A stretch of DNA of 64,000 bases from Gerris lacustris (Eukaryota > Arthropoda > Insecta > Hemiptera > Gerridae): assembly GCA_951217055.1 (NCBI GenBank), contig OX578281.1:59088043-59152042 (forward strand). The letters are read 5' to 3'. The notes beneath the pieces were generated by a model. That model searched no databases and had not been told where the DNA came from. It saw only the letters and a program-made list of their open reading frames with translations. How positions within the stretch are numbered: position 1 is the stretch's first letter; each line of letters starts with the position of its first letter. The position numbers and the translations under genes were made by a program. Positions 12,301-36,300 of the stretch are shown in pieces.

Positions 12301-13068
12301 TATGAATAGCCATCATAGCAAGTACATAAATTATATATATTTACAGTCCACTGCATCACAAACACTTAACTAATTGTATATCGTGTGTCTAGGTGGAGAA
12401 ACTTCTCAGCAGGAGACGACCAATAAGAAAGCTCTAGCTATTGTAAAGAGGGTTCGGATGAAACTGACAGGACGAGACTTTAACCAGACTGAAGCTGACG
12501 GACAGAGCACCGAGAAACAGGTCAACATGCTCATCTTGCAGGCCACCTCAAACGAGAACCTCTGTCAGTGCTACATTGGCTGGTATGTTCACTCTTATTC
12601 TTACCATTACCACTAGTCTTTAATGTATTCCCCATAGGCACTCACACATTGTCCCATTCTTATTTCCCACTTGGCAAATGATAACTGGATCTTAACAGCC
12701 TCCAATAACTTAAAAGTAGAGATTTTTTGGGAGTAAGCAAGTAGTCATTACATTTAGTCAGGAGTGCGAGTTTATTGGTAATTCGAGTTAGTGCCGATCC
12801 CATCCAATTCTGATTATCGATAACCTTAATAAAATTAAATAATTACACTTCATCAAAGAAAAGAACCAACAATAAATTTTAATTAAAAATGTTTTTCTTA
12901 CCTTCATTTTTTTAATTTATTTTATTATTATTATTTTTTTTTTTTTACTATTTTAAAGTGTTTAATTTATAAATTGCACTAGATATTTTTGGTTTTATTA
13001 TCTTCTTTCAAATATATATATATTTTAAATAATAATTATTAATTTATTTCAGGTGTCCATTTTGGTGA
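190..13068 (+). CDS. mTOR: Serine/threonine kinase TOR (mTOR), C-terminal 911 residues, 15 exons
   Basis: Joined exons: 190-375, 1510-1781, 2939-3040, 3825-4014, 5166-5354, 6448-6666, 6797-6979, 7271-7580, 7765-7907, 9173-9313, 9700-9905, 10646-10819, 11176-11390, 12393-12582, 13053-13068. They total 2736 nt, divisible by three, with all phases matching. TOR is the catalytic subunit of TORC1 and TORC2 and controls growth in response to nutrients. In the visible protein the end of FAT covers residues 1-386, FRB about 387-485 (Ser410, Trp476 and Phe483 match the human rapamycin-site Ser2035, Trp2101 and Phe2108), the kinase about 520-830 (Lys562; Asp713 and Asn718 in GDRHPSN; Asp732 in DFG), and FATC the last ~32, ending CYIGWCPFW. 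Spacing between Ser410 and Asp732 equals human exactly. The variable linker between FAT and TVPAVEGFF is very short, and the stretch after the kinase is Pro/Ser-rich and divergent. The 5' exons lie left of the window. Confidence 0.97.
376..1509 (+). other. mTOR intron with a reversed copy of an interspersed repeat
   Basis: No coding signal is visible. About 530-760 matches, in reverse complement, the repeat family at 22807-23915, 58600-59435 and 62400-63062. A shared core near 645-675 is the complement of cgagaccaaaaatgttccct. The rest is unique AT-rich sequence. Confidence 0.6.
1510..1781 (+). CDS. mTOR: mTOR exon b (FAT domain)
   Basis: The acceptor is tgtctgcag. The peptide starts [12 protein letters not shown] and contains [20 protein letters not shown] and [13 protein letters not shown]. 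The donor is AA|GTAAGT, so the exon ends after two bases of a Lys codon. Reading on would hit TAA two bases later. Confidence 0.93.
2284..2602. mobile_element. MITE with ~28-bp terminal inverted repeats in an mTOR intron
   Basis: The left end GGGTGTCTCATGGCTGAAGG with TCCATA matches the reverse complement of the right end (CAGGGTGTCCTACGAATGAA, GGTCCATA). The element is about 319 bp with no coding capacity. A 65-codon open frame inside it is chance. Confidence 0.6.
2939..3040 (+). CDS. mTOR: mTOR exon c (FAT domain, short)
   Basis: The exon begins with the G that completes AAG (Lys) and ends in phase 2 at AG|gtaact. It encodes [13 protein letters not shown] and [10 protein letters not shown], matching the helix before CFLKLGEW in other TORs. 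It was found by phase matching and conservation because it is only 102 nt. Confidence 0.88.
3825..4014 (+). CDS. mTOR: mTOR exon d (FAT domain)
   Basis: The acceptor is ttcttgcag. The peptide has [14 protein letters not shown] and [18 protein letters not shown], a TOR FAT signature. It ends NRTDKDT at ACT|gtaagt, phase 0. The acidic, Ser/Thr-rich linker seen here in vertebrates is reduced to about a dozen residues. Confidence 0.93.
4145..5127 (+). mobile_element. Degenerate 3' end of a non-LTR retrotransposon (RNase H and C-terminal Zn motif)
   Basis: The translation gives an RNase H fold: [42 protein letters not shown] and [13 protein letters not shown], with the catalytic Asp and Glu positions recognisable. 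A Jockey/R1-type cysteine motif follows: [20 protein letters not shown] (4858-4917). In-frame stops after GKQI, in HLV*VSG, in ELAD*LA and before LGHL show it is dead. It ends in a short poly(A) at 5116-5127, in the same direction as the host gene. It lies wholly inside the intron between exons d and e. Confidence 0.82.
5166..5354 (+). CDS. mTOR: mTOR exon e (FAT domain)
   Basis: The acceptor is gtgtcag. The peptide runs [20 protein letters not shown], then [16 protein letters not shown] and IDTWLQ, with donor CAG|gtaaat in phase 0. The strong FAT match includes the TLWFDxGH motif. Confidence 0.94.
5355..6447 (+). other. mTOR intron, mostly unremarkable, with a (TAC)n microsatellite
   Basis: There is no recognisable gene or element. 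A short trinucleotide array, about seven TAC units, lies at 6087-6108. Confidence 0.6.
6448..6666 (+). CDS. mTOR: mTOR exon f (end of FAT)
   Basis: The acceptor is tttttgcag. The peptide [18 protein letters not shown] continues IDTWLQ of the previous exon in phase 0. It also has [15 protein letters not shown] and [12 protein letters not shown]. The donor is ATG|gtaaga. Confidence 0.94.
6797..6979 (+). CDS. mTOR: mTOR exon g (FRB domain, first half)
   Basis: It encodes [20 protein letters not shown] followed by [17 protein letters not shown], the first helices of the FKBP12-rapamycin-binding domain. The Ser in ASRLYF corresponds to human Ser2035, so rapamycin sensitivity is expected (inference). 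The donor is CAG|gtaacc, phase 0. Confidence 0.95.
7271..7580 (+). CDS. mTOR: mTOR exon h (FRB end and start of kinase lobe)
   Basis: It encodes [51 protein letters not shown] and [11 protein letters not shown]. The FRB Trp and Phe of the rapamycin pocket are present. It ends in phase 1 at G|gtacat. Confidence 0.95.
7765..7907 (+). CDS. mTOR: mTOR exon i (kinase N-lobe)
   Basis: The acceptor is tatttaag. The first two bases complete Gly, then [20 protein letters not shown]. The Lys of [12 protein letters not shown] is the ATP-binding lysine equivalent to human Lys2187. It ends NLTIQ at CAG|gttagc, phase 0. Confidence 0.95.
8067..8480. repeat. Interspersed repeat, two modules contiguous
   Basis: Bases 8067-8230 match 48664-48840 (shared cataatgataattggtacac and atagactgag). 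Bases 8215-8480 match 50300-50720 (shared ggtagagagttacagcc, gtaccgc and ccatataaatcagagc). The two modules adjoin here but are ~1.46 kb apart in the NADK intron. The class is unknown. Confidence 0.6.
9173..9313 (+). CDS. mTOR: mTOR exon j (kinase hinge region)
   Basis: It encodes [39 protein letters not shown] and TR, with acceptor gtgtttag and donor AGG|gtaatt in phase 0. SGLIGWVP includes the hinge Trp that packs on adenine. It is preceded by a 1265-nt repeat-bearing intron. Confidence 0.94.
9328..9430. repeat. Partial copy of the gattgttactcccct MITE family
   Basis: The sequence cttctttagattgtcactcc, followed by tttagaatataaatgact, matches the elements at 14019-14185 and 41488-41656. Only one end is present. 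Confidence 0.5.
9700..9905 (+). CDS. mTOR: mTOR exon k (kinase)
   Basis: It encodes [40 protein letters not shown] and VGYILGLGD, ending in phase 2 within the Arg codon of the catalytic loop GDRHPSN at AG|gtaaca. The codon is completed by the next exon. Confidence 0.95.
9906..10645 (+). other. mTOR intron, nothing recognised
   Basis: AT-rich intron with no coding, repeat or structural signal that I can identify. Confidence 0.5.
10646..10819 (+). CDS. mTOR: mTOR exon l (catalytic and activation loops)
   Basis: It completes Arg, then [20 protein letters not shown] with the catalytic-loop Asn and the metal-binding DFG Asp. It also has [19 protein letters not shown]. It ends in phase 2 at AG|gtactg after GIEGTY. 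Confidence 0.95.
11176..11390 (+). CDS. mTOR: mTOR exon m (kinase C-lobe end and regulatory linker)
   Basis: [20 protein letters not shown] and [15 protein letters not shown] match the end of the kinase C-lobe. The rest is the fast-evolving negative-regulatory linker, with Pro/Ser/Gln-rich runs such as [19 protein letters not shown]. It ends in phase 1. Confidence 0.92.
11881..12153. mobile_element. 273-bp MITE with ~45-bp terminal inverted repeats
   Basis: The left end CAGTATTCTCACAACTAGAA, TTAGTGCGTTGGCAGCGCGGG is mirrored at the right end (reverse complement CAGTATTCTCAGAACTAGAA, TTAGCTCGTTGACAGCGCGGG). Its inner part, ccaatgagagcttgagattt, recurs at 19410-19645, 42092-42329 and 45343-45503, so this is a multi-copy family. 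It lies in the intron before the FATC exon of mTOR. Confidence 0.75.
12393..12582 (+). CDS. mTOR: mTOR exon n (linker and FATC)
   Basis: The acceptor is gtgtctag. It encodes [20 protein letters not shown] and then [24 protein letters not shown]. It ends after two bases of the Trp codon at TG|gtatgt, phase 2. Confidence 0.94.
13053..13068 (+). CDS. mTOR: mTOR terminal micro-coding exon (FATC end, CPFW stop)
   Basis: The acceptor is atttcag. G completes Trp, then TGT CCA TTT TGG TGA gives CPFW and stop, the invariant C-terminus of TOR kinases. Only 16 coding nt lie in this exon and the 3' UTR follows. No convincing nearby AATAAA was seen; the first is inside a MITE near 13460. Confidence 0.92.
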
Positions 13069-13361
13069 AATGGAAAGCAGTGCCTTAATTTACTTGGAAG
13101 TGGTGTTGGTGAATATATTGAAGAAAGTGATGGTAATAGATGAGTGACTTGGTGGAGTGAGGGCGAGCAAGTCTCATGGGGCGTAGCGACTTGACTGATT
13201 ATATTTGTTTTGTATTGAGCGACTTGTGACGGAGCTTCCTGCCTCTTATAACATCCGTCAGCTGCTTCCACTCATTTCTTTTCTAAATACTTATTTTAAA
13301 ATCTGATAAACAGACTGAAAAAAAAATGGTTCCTTGTATATTGATAATGAAGATACAATTA

Positions 13362-13748
13362 CAGTATAACCCCATTATAGCAGACCATTAGGTTGTCTGT
13401 TTTATTGAAAGTCCGGGATTATAAAAAATAGTTAACTATAAAATTTGTTTATTGTACATCTAATAAAAAAAAACAGACTGAAACATACATTTAAATGAAA
13501 AAAGATGTGAACATATACACTGCATTAATATTTAAGAACAAGAAGGTTCTGGTTCATATTAAATGCTTACATTCATTGGTTTGAAAAAATAATTTATGGG
13601 TAGGTTTGTTAGGTTCTAATTTCTTCAGTTAATAACTGTAATTGTTCATTATATAACCAGATCAAAATAAGCAACCTTTTTTATTATGTGTATTATAATA
13701 TTTCACCTTTCTGTTATAAAATACCTCCATTACAATGAGGTTCTACTG
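13362..13748. mobile_element. 387-bp pogo/Tigger-like MITE with TA target duplication
   Basis: The ends are CAGTATAACCCCATTATAG and the reverse complement of the right end, CAGTAGAACCTCATTGTAA, each flanked by TA (13360-13361 and 13749-13750). The CAGT.GAACCTC start and TA duplication fit the pogo/Tigger group. A truncated relative lies at 41010-41216. The element starts about 290 bp after the mTOR stop codon. Confidence 0.7.
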
Positions 13749-14018
13749 TATTTTAATTTGATCAAATAATTTAGATTTGAAAAAATAATCATAAATCTAT
13801 TTTAAATAATTGTATTCCTTGTTGTGAGACCTCTGTAATCAGGCCTTCGTTGAACTACAATTCCTTTTATTTTACTTAGATTAGCCAAAAGAAAAATCAG
13901 GTGTATGTTGTTCCTTCTGCACTTATTTACTTGGTTACCTACCCGTAATTATTTTAATGATTAAATATCCCCTTTCTTTAATTTAGTTGATTAGAAGAAA
14001 GGGATATTTTTGGTACTG

Positions 14019-14185
14019 CTTTAGATTGTTACTCCCCTTTGTGCTTTTTTTTTTTCCTTTTAGAATATAAATGACTTTGACTAAATAACTATTAACACAA
14101 AGGGATGTTAAGACCAATTTAATTTGGGCAAAGGAATATCACACTTCTGTTTTTATAAGGGGAGTAGCAGTCTAAAGAAGAACTA
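14019..14185. mobile_element. MITE with gattgttactcccctt terminal inverted repeats
   Basis: The ends are ctttagattgttactcccct and, inverted, aaggggagtagcagtctaaag. The interior tagaatataaatgacttt and aaagggatgtt match 41488-41656 in reverse complement. Confidence 0.65.
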
Positions 14186-14195
14186 TTCCGTACAA

Positions 14196-14258
14196 CTTCT
14201 TTTGATTGTTACTCTCCTTTGGTTTTTTTTTTTAAGAGGAGTAACAGTCTAAAGACGT
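14196..14258. repeat. Short hairpin made of two MITE ends
   Basis: The sequence cttttgattgttactctcct, a T-rich loop and aggagtaacagtctaaag form a stem-loop directly beside the preceding MITE. The same pairing of hairpin plus MITE recurs, flipped, at 41424-41656. Confidence 0.5.
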
Positions 14259-14399
14259 GCCATGAAATATGTGCCCTGAAAATATGGCACATATTTTCAC
14301 CGACACTTACAAAAGAGTGATGTGCCTTTGTCTAAAATTCTTTGGACTAAATATCCCTTTGTCTTACTAGTTAGACATATTCCTTGTAAGTGGTTCATT

Positions 14400-17285
14400 A
14401 AACAAATATAGGGTAAGTAATCAATAAAATGTTTGCTATATTTACTACTGCTATGTTTGCTATGTTGCTATTACACCTGATTTAGCTGGTAACCCCACCT
14501 ATGGGTGATAATCAAGTAAAGTTATGCCATTCCTTCAAACCCTCAGTGAATTTGGTCGGGTGGTTCAGCATAAGAGTAGATACCAAGTCCTTACAAAAAA
14601 ATGTAGGACCAACTAAAGGTCGACCAAGAAGTGACGGCGCTCAGGAAAAACTGAAAACGTAGCTTCGTTAAATTTACACTCTTGAGTATTGCCAAAGTCG
14701 GTACGGTCTGGTACTAATATTTTTTATTTTTTAAATGACAGCTCTCCATGACAATTAATCAAAATAAAAACTAGCTTTTTGTCTCAAAAAACTTGACGAT
14801 GTATTACACATCAACTCTAGCGCACTCCTCAGATTGCTATCACTTCTTGGTCAACCTTTAGCTAAAAATTGTGAAGAGGGCTCAACTGTTTCCTTAAGAT
14901 TTTGTACTATCATAATTTCATAATTGTTTGCTTACCTAATGATTTTTTTATGTAAAGAATAAAGAAAATGCATAAACGTTCCCTAAAAATTATCTTACTT
15001 TAATCAGCAAATTGTACATTAAGTGCTGTAATAAAACTAATAAATAAACCTGGCTATGGAACATAAAATATAATTAGAAGTGTTGAGTTTTAAGAATGTG
15101 TAAATCAGTAGCTCAAAACCAAATTGCCCAGCCCTGTCCAACTAGAGGTGGTGGGGGTTGTTCTATCGTTGCGTTGAGATTTTACTCCTTCTTTAGCAGT
15201 TGTGTCGTTGTTTCTTTGTGACATAAAATACACGTATGTCATAGTTACCCTGCCAAACACTTCCTTAAAACAACACAACCTACCCTCTAGTGAACAAGAC
15301 TGTCTCTAGTGGCAGTTTGCCACTAACATTTAAAAGGATTAACTATGCATTCTTTTATTTCATCAAAAATGTCACTTATTACCTCTTTGCTTCTCACCTC
15401 CTCATTTATACACCATAGTTAAGCCCAAATGGATACAATCTGGGGTTGCACCAACTCTATGCTACGAGTTTTGAGTTTGATGAGCTCAAAACCATTTAGT
15501 ACCTGATATATGACTGTATTCATGTATTAAGTAAGTTAATTTCAAAGCTGGTTGATCAAAAGATCAAATTTGTTTGAATATGTTTTTTTAATGGTGAGTT
15601 CAAACCCTCTTTCCTTCAAATAAAAAGAGAGCATTTCTCTTGGTCTGTTATAATATGTTTGAGATCAGTGGGTTTCAGAGACCCGGAGCATGGGAAATAT
15701 TCATTATTGATTTTCTTTCTCTTCATTCTGAAAGAAGCAAAAAATTTTAGGTTTAAAAATTTGACTTTGAAAATTATTATATTTTATAAAACCTGTTACC
15801 TGGTGCTCACCACATTCTGAATCCCATAAACTCATGCATTCTTTTTGTGGTCATGAGAACCCATGCATTCTTGGCATGGGGAGGATTCGTGGTCATGCAT
15901 TCTTTTTTGGCCCTAGTGTTAACTAATAATAAAGAGCTGTATTTCTTACAGACTGTCTCTATTAGAAATACTCACGTAACTCAGGTGTAAAAAGAAATTT
16001 AGAGGTTCTCTTCAAAAGGCCTACACATGTCTGTACTGTACAACTGCCGTGCTTTCTATCTCAACTTTAGTTAGTATATTTTTGTTGCATACACAGGTTT
16101 TCATTAAGACAAAATGGGAAAAAATTCAACAAATAGTGAATTATGGTTGGTAGCACTTGCATTAGAGGAAGAATTTGTTAATTGGATAAGAAATCAACAA
16201 TTTTGTATTATTTCAATCATTTTTTTTTACCTCCTCTCAAAGAAGAGTAGAAAAATAAAAATGTTAAACAAAAATCAATTTTAAAAAATGTAAATGGAAG
16301 AATAATTATGAGTTGAAGTAAGTTTTAATAAGTTAGATGAAATGAAGGCCCTGCACCTGTCACAAAGTAAACTAAACTTATTAATGCGGTCAAGTGTAGA
16401 CTTTACCCTACATTGCCTTTGCTAAATTTGCTCACTGTGTTGTAAAACACAGTGCCGATATACGTTGCGGGACATGTTTGGCCTGGCCTTTATGCTAACT
16501 CAGATGCTGACCTTAAAACCTTTTGTTTTGTCCGGTGGTTTTTTTCGTTGAGTCTTCTCATCCTCTTTACAGTTTTATTTTGGTGAAAACTAAAAATATC
16601 CGGGGGAGAGGGATAGAAGGAAGATTCCAATCATTTTAACTTCTTTCCTAATAGTGTAAGAAGCAAAAGGAGACATTTTTCTTTGTTGAGTTGGACCAAT
16701 TGATTTTGTTTCGGCAAACATTCCAACTATAATTGGTTTTTCCTCTTATTACAAAGCTTACATATTTTAAAATGAATTTTTTTTAATCAAATAAATAAGT
16801 TATTTATATCAAATTTAGATATTTTATTTATTTTTGCTTTGTTAAAAACATAAGTTATTGTGGTCTTTTCTGGAATATCTAGGTTTACTAAAAATAACTT
16901 TTTTAAAAAGGTTTTAATTATTTTATCATGTACACAAGTTTAAATGCCAAGTTAAATTTTAACACGGAAGAATTGAGATTGAATTTTGTACAGAAGTTTG
17001 TTAGAACCGAACTCAGCATGAACATTGAGTTGAATCCAAGTTTTAATATGTATTGGTTTTGGTCAAAGATTCTGTTTTCCCAACTTGCTATTGGGAATTT
17101 TCAAGTAAAAATAAAATTAAAAAGAAACCTGAAATTATATTTTCAGTTCTGCTTTGTGAAATAATATTGTGAAGAAATAAATTAATTTTGTATTGTTAAA
17201 TAATATGTTTATAATAGTATATTAATTGTCACAATAATATATATATATAATTATTATTATTGAAATGTTTTGTTATTTTCTTATA
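14400..17285. other. Intergenic DNA between mTOR and CDC5L, no gene recognised
   Basis: AT-rich sequence. The only open frames (for example 16928-17164) have lysine/asparagine-rich composition typical of chance frames. Three catgcattct copies lie at 15834-15902. Possible mTOR 3' UTR could extend into its first part. Confidence 0.55.
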
Positions 17286-17287
17286 AC

Positions 17288-17398
17288 CTCGAGGGGCTCA
17301 GTAGCTCGAATAAGAGAGCTTGGGCTGACCTATCAATTAAGTTAAGCAGCATCAGGGGTGGTCACCATTTGGATGGGTGACCATAGTGGGGCCGAGGA
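17288..17398 (+). repeat. 5S rRNA-derived SINE fragment
   Basis: The segment about 17333-17385, aagttaagcagcatcagg then ggtggtcaccatttggatgg and gtgacc, closely follows the middle and 3' part of 5S rRNA, including the internal promoter region. The first ~45 bases (gaggggctcagtagctcgaa) are not 5S and resemble the head of the SINEs at 26690 and 27168. This is a retroposon, not a 5S gene. Confidence 0.65.
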
Positions 17399-17660
17399 GA
17401 TAGCATGTAAAAATGTGTCTGACTAACATCAAACTAGAATTAGTAATAATCTTTTGGTGCCTTTTAAAAATATGTGGTCAGCTTACTTCGTCTGCAGGAC
17501 ATAGCTTGGCAATAGGCGTTTTGAAAAAAGATATCAGTGGAGAGCGGCCATGTCCCAACAATTTATGGTGGACAATATGATTTTCATGATCCTGAGAACA
17601 AAATTAGTTAGTAGACCATAATATCAAGTTGATGTAAGTTTGTCGCTTGATAGGTTAGTT
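17399..17660. repeat. Solo arm of a fold-back element
   Basis: It matches each arm of the fold-back at 31453-31989: gtgtctgactaacatcaa, tatgtggtcagct, gagagcggccatgtccc, atggtggacaat and atcaagttgatgtaag. Only one arm is present here. Confidence 0.65.
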
Positions 17661-18820
17661 ATTCAAATATTATTCAAAATCAAAGGCTATAGGCTCATTT
17701 GACGACCAATTAATTCCCTACGTTTATTACTAAACGTTAGTCGAATCGACGAAGTAGCTTTGATGGGAATTTGCCAGAAAACGAGTGTATACTCAAAAGG
17801 ACTACTACCGCTAAACTAGCAGGTGTGTTACTAACCAGTGCAAGCACTGCAGAAGGATGGGGTACCCATCAACATCGCATACGAGCGTAAAAGGTTAAGG
17901 TTCAAACTGTGCTCGTTGATTCGACTACCATTAGCATTCCAGGGTTAAAAGACGCTTTTATAACTTAAAACCAAATTGCTCAAAACATTCATTCTTACGT
18001 AATACAATTACATATAGTTTTTCCAATTTTTAGTTTTAAGGAATTTCTTGGTTAGATTTAATACAAATTATTTACCATTTTTATCAAACTTTACTATAAA
18101 AATAAAACTTTCCGGCCAAGGTCTCAAACCCTTACCCTCTGCTTTTAACTAATTTTCTCAAAAACAAGATTTTCTCAAATTAAAATAGTTCGAAGGCGTT
18201 TTTTAGTTGTTTTTTAACTCGCGATTTTTTCATAGTTTTTGGCGCTTCTAAATTAAGACCCAAAATTAATTTAATGTTTTTTAAATTTATTAAGCCTTGA
18301 TTAACAAATTAACTTAAGTACGATTAAAAAACAGAAAAAGATAAAACAATTATTACAAATCCCTTATATCAAGTGGCGTAACTATGGGCCCACGGCCCAC
18401 ATTTCGGGTGGGCAATGCGATCATCAATTTTCTTTGGCGGGGGGCCCCACAAAAGATTTCGCGGGGGGACCCTCAATGCCCTAGCTGCATAGATATAAGA
18501 TATAATCTTATATCTAATGATTATTTAGGCTTGTTAAGTTTATAGTATTAATGAATGTTAAAAATTAAAGTTCCAAGATTTAACCCTGACAAACATGAGA
18601 AGTTAGTAAAAAGCGTGTAAAAAAATACTTTTCTATAAAAACAGCAATTTTTAGTAAAATACTAACCTGCATAACATAATGTTCTAAATGACTCTGGGTA
18701 TATTTATGTTATTGTTGCCGTTGCACTACCTGAATTCATCGCAACTACATGTTACATGGGCCGGTTGTTCGTTTTGCTATTATAATATTTTCTATTGTAG
18801 ATAATTGTGTCGAGCCGTTC
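17661..18820. other. Spacer upstream of CDC5L with a hAT-like end
   Basis: There is no gene. Near 18371-18480 the sequence agtggcgtaactatgggccc followed by G/C runs resembles the end of a hAT element, but no partner end was found. The rest is AT-rich. Confidence 0.45.
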
Positions 18821-18825
18821 AATTT

Positions 18826-18834
18826 TATATAAAG
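18826..18834 (+). promoter_or_regulatory. Possible TATA box of CDC5L
   Basis: TATATAAAG lies 40 bases upstream of the CDC5L start codon. If used, it would leave a 5' leader of only about 20 nt. AT-rich context makes chance likely and no transcript evidence is available. Confidence 0.25.
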
Positions 18835-18874
18835 TGTTTCTAGTTTTATAAAGGATTTACTAGATCCAGTCAAA

Positions 18875-33360
<14,486 letters not shown>

Positions 33361-36300
33361 ACACACCGTTGTCAACCTACTGCGTGCAAAGACTTCCCAC
33401 CAACTAATAATAAACCCATCTATGTAGTCATCTCAATGATTTTAAACCAAAAATGTATCCATTAACTTTTATTACAAGATGTCTACAAATCTTCTAGATA
33501 TTATTTCTACAATAAGATTAAAATTTAGAAGAGGCTCTTAGGTTTTTGTTTTTTTTAATTTAATTTGACTAGGCATCGCCTAACATTATCATTAAAGCGA
33601 GCATAGTTTATTAAACTTTGAAATAATAGTTATAAACTATTGTTGAACCTTGGCTTGCATCCAGTGGTATGAGGACGCCTAGCCTCCTTACATTTTACGT
33701 CAACCTCACATCCGTTTTCTGATATTGTAAATTTATAGCTTAACTACTCATAAAATGCTAGATAAATCAAGTTGACATTTTACACACTTTTTGAAATAGT
33801 ACCATGGACAACATACAAATTGTCTGTGGTTTTATTTGAAATTGGTACATTAGAACTTAAGATACAGTCGATCCTTATCTGTGGCGATAGTACGGTCCCA
33901 AACAAATGCCGTAAATATTATTATGAATGAATTTCTGCTGATATTCCTCCTCTTTGTTTATCTAATTCAGATCTTAATTTTCTTTGACAGTTTATGCTTG
34001 GAGTCTGGTTCCTTTAAATCATGTGCTTATAACATTCTGTAATGAGTTCTTCTGTAGATGAGTTGCTTGACAGATAATGCAGTATGTAAAAATTGTATTA
34101 CCGAATGGCAAAAGACCAAAGTTCTAAAAATTAACAAAAACTCGGAAACCAAAAGTTTTTTTAGAACCAAGAACTTCAGGTTCCATCAGTTTAATTCCTG
34201 AGTTTTTATGAAACTTAAGCTTACTGAATTTAACTCCAGACCACAATAACTGATTCTTATTTAGTTAAAAAAAAAATAAATAAAAAAGTTGTGTCTAGGG
34301 TAGTTTAGTGGTTCTTTAGCATCAAATATTCTTCTGATTAAGTTTTTAAATCGTCTTTCTAAAAGTAAAAGTAAATACTATGTTTGAATATAAGTGTAAA
34401 ATTTGATATTTGTTATTTTTAGAGATAAAGTCACTGCTCTTTTTAATCTTAGTTTTATGAAGGTGATTTCCATCTTTTTTTCTTTCATTCAAGTTATAAA
34501 AAATGGTAAATATAATTTGAGAATTACTTTTTAGCTGTCTTTGTTCTCTTGGATTAATTAATTTGTAAATTTAAATAAATATGTATATATTTTTTGTTTT
34601 AATTCTAAACCTTTTTGATAGTTTTTTTTTTCATACCCCACCTTTATCCATTAAGCCTGGCCCCAGTCCATTGGTAAAGTACACTGTTTTTTGGTAGGTT
34701 CTCTCTAAATATCGTTAACACGTGTTTGGGATAGTAGCCTCAGTAAAGTAGCATCATAACCATAGCAGTGAGATTAATATGTTTTAGTTATAAAAATCTC
34801 ACAATCTTACTATAAATGCAGACTGTTGTAATAGTGCAGTTAAAAAAAAGTTCAACAAAATGTTAAGATGTGCTGATAGAGGCAATAGAAGAGAATGAGC
34901 GAGAAAAAAGGATTTGGACCAGGGTCTCAAATTCTCTCAAAGCATCTACTCCGCTGCTTACCCTAGACAATTTTAAATGTGCTTAAGGATGACTCCTGAG
35001 AATTTAATGTACTACTGAACATGATTCTCACTTCTTAGATCAAGAAGTGTGACATACTTATGAGTTATGAGAGATGCTCTACCATAAAGTTTCACTATTT
35101 TAAAGTTTCTGACTAGTGATGTCTAACAATAGTTATTCGTGCAACTAGTGCGCAAAGTGGCACTTTGCTGCACTGTTTACTCACGAGCTGTAGCAAAGAC
35201 ACTTAGAGCTCAAGTAGCACATTGATGTTTTCCTGTAGTTAGTTTAATCAGTAAATAAAATATAAGTACAATCAACGACTAATTGACGCTCACCAACAAT
35301 TAAAACTACCAGCTGTTCTGTTTATAGCCAGTGTTGCCAAGAGATTTTTCAAGCTTATTCGATGTTTCTGGCTAGTAGAGGCGTAATATGTATGTTCGTA
35401 AGTTGGAACACTGGAGTGTGGGAAAGTAAAATCATTGCGGAAGTAAATGCAGAATCTGCTGTATTGTACTATTTTGTGTGGAAGAACAACCACTTAGTTG
35501 AGCAACTGTATGAAAAATACAAAACAAACGTATGTGAAAACTTAAACAGTGTGGCCAAGACTCATTTAAAATGGAAGATTTACCGAGAGAAGGTAGTCAA
35601 TAATAAGGATAACGTGGGGTGGGGAGTCTACTCACCCGTCATGAGGTAGATTCACTCAACCACTGCACTGTCCCATTTACTCAACCAAGTTTTAGCTACA
35701 TCCTTAACATTAATTAAGCTTGCTGTTGGTAGAGTTCACTCTACCTACTAACTCTAGTGTACTCTACCAATATAAACCAGGCTTTAGAGTTCCATTTGAA
35801 TTCTACTTGAAACGGTTAATTGGAGTCAACACATTGGCACCATCTCATTCATGACTACAGCATTACTATAATGCCATTTACTCCCCCCTTGCCACCTGAT
35901 CTTTATCATTATTATTAAATATATTTGGTGCCTACGCTTGCATAGGTTTTACCATGAATTCCTTGTCACAAAGGGTTTAAAAAGGAATTCACTGGAAAAC
36001 CAATGCATTAATTAATATGTTGTATACATTAAACTAAGGGTTGCTAGGCCCTAATTAATATTTCCAACACTAACAGGAACTAAAATAAAATAAAAAAGTC
36101 AAAAACATTTTATTCTTTTTTTCTGAACATCTTTATATAGAAAATTTCTCTTTTACAAAATTTAACATTTTTATCAAAGATTTTAAAAAATAATGATAAA
36201 TAAATAAAACAAATCCCTTTTCCTTAAACAAATAGTCCTTTTTTGAACAGATTGCATAAAAAATTTATTACACCTCATAAAAAAAACTACGGTTTTTTCT

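Noticed and set aside
17320..17390. Possible 5S rRNA gene
   Set aside because: Only the middle and 3' part is 5S-like and the 5' half is replaced by a SINE head, so it is a retroposon fragment.
18371..18480. hAT element at agtggcgtaactatgggccc
   Set aside because: Only one end is visible and no inverted partner or duplication was found, so it is mentioned only as a fragment.
35362..35649. 95-codon plus-strand open frame
   Set aside because: There is no recognisable domain or neighbouring exon. It is possibly part of an unclassified element, but evidence is lacking.
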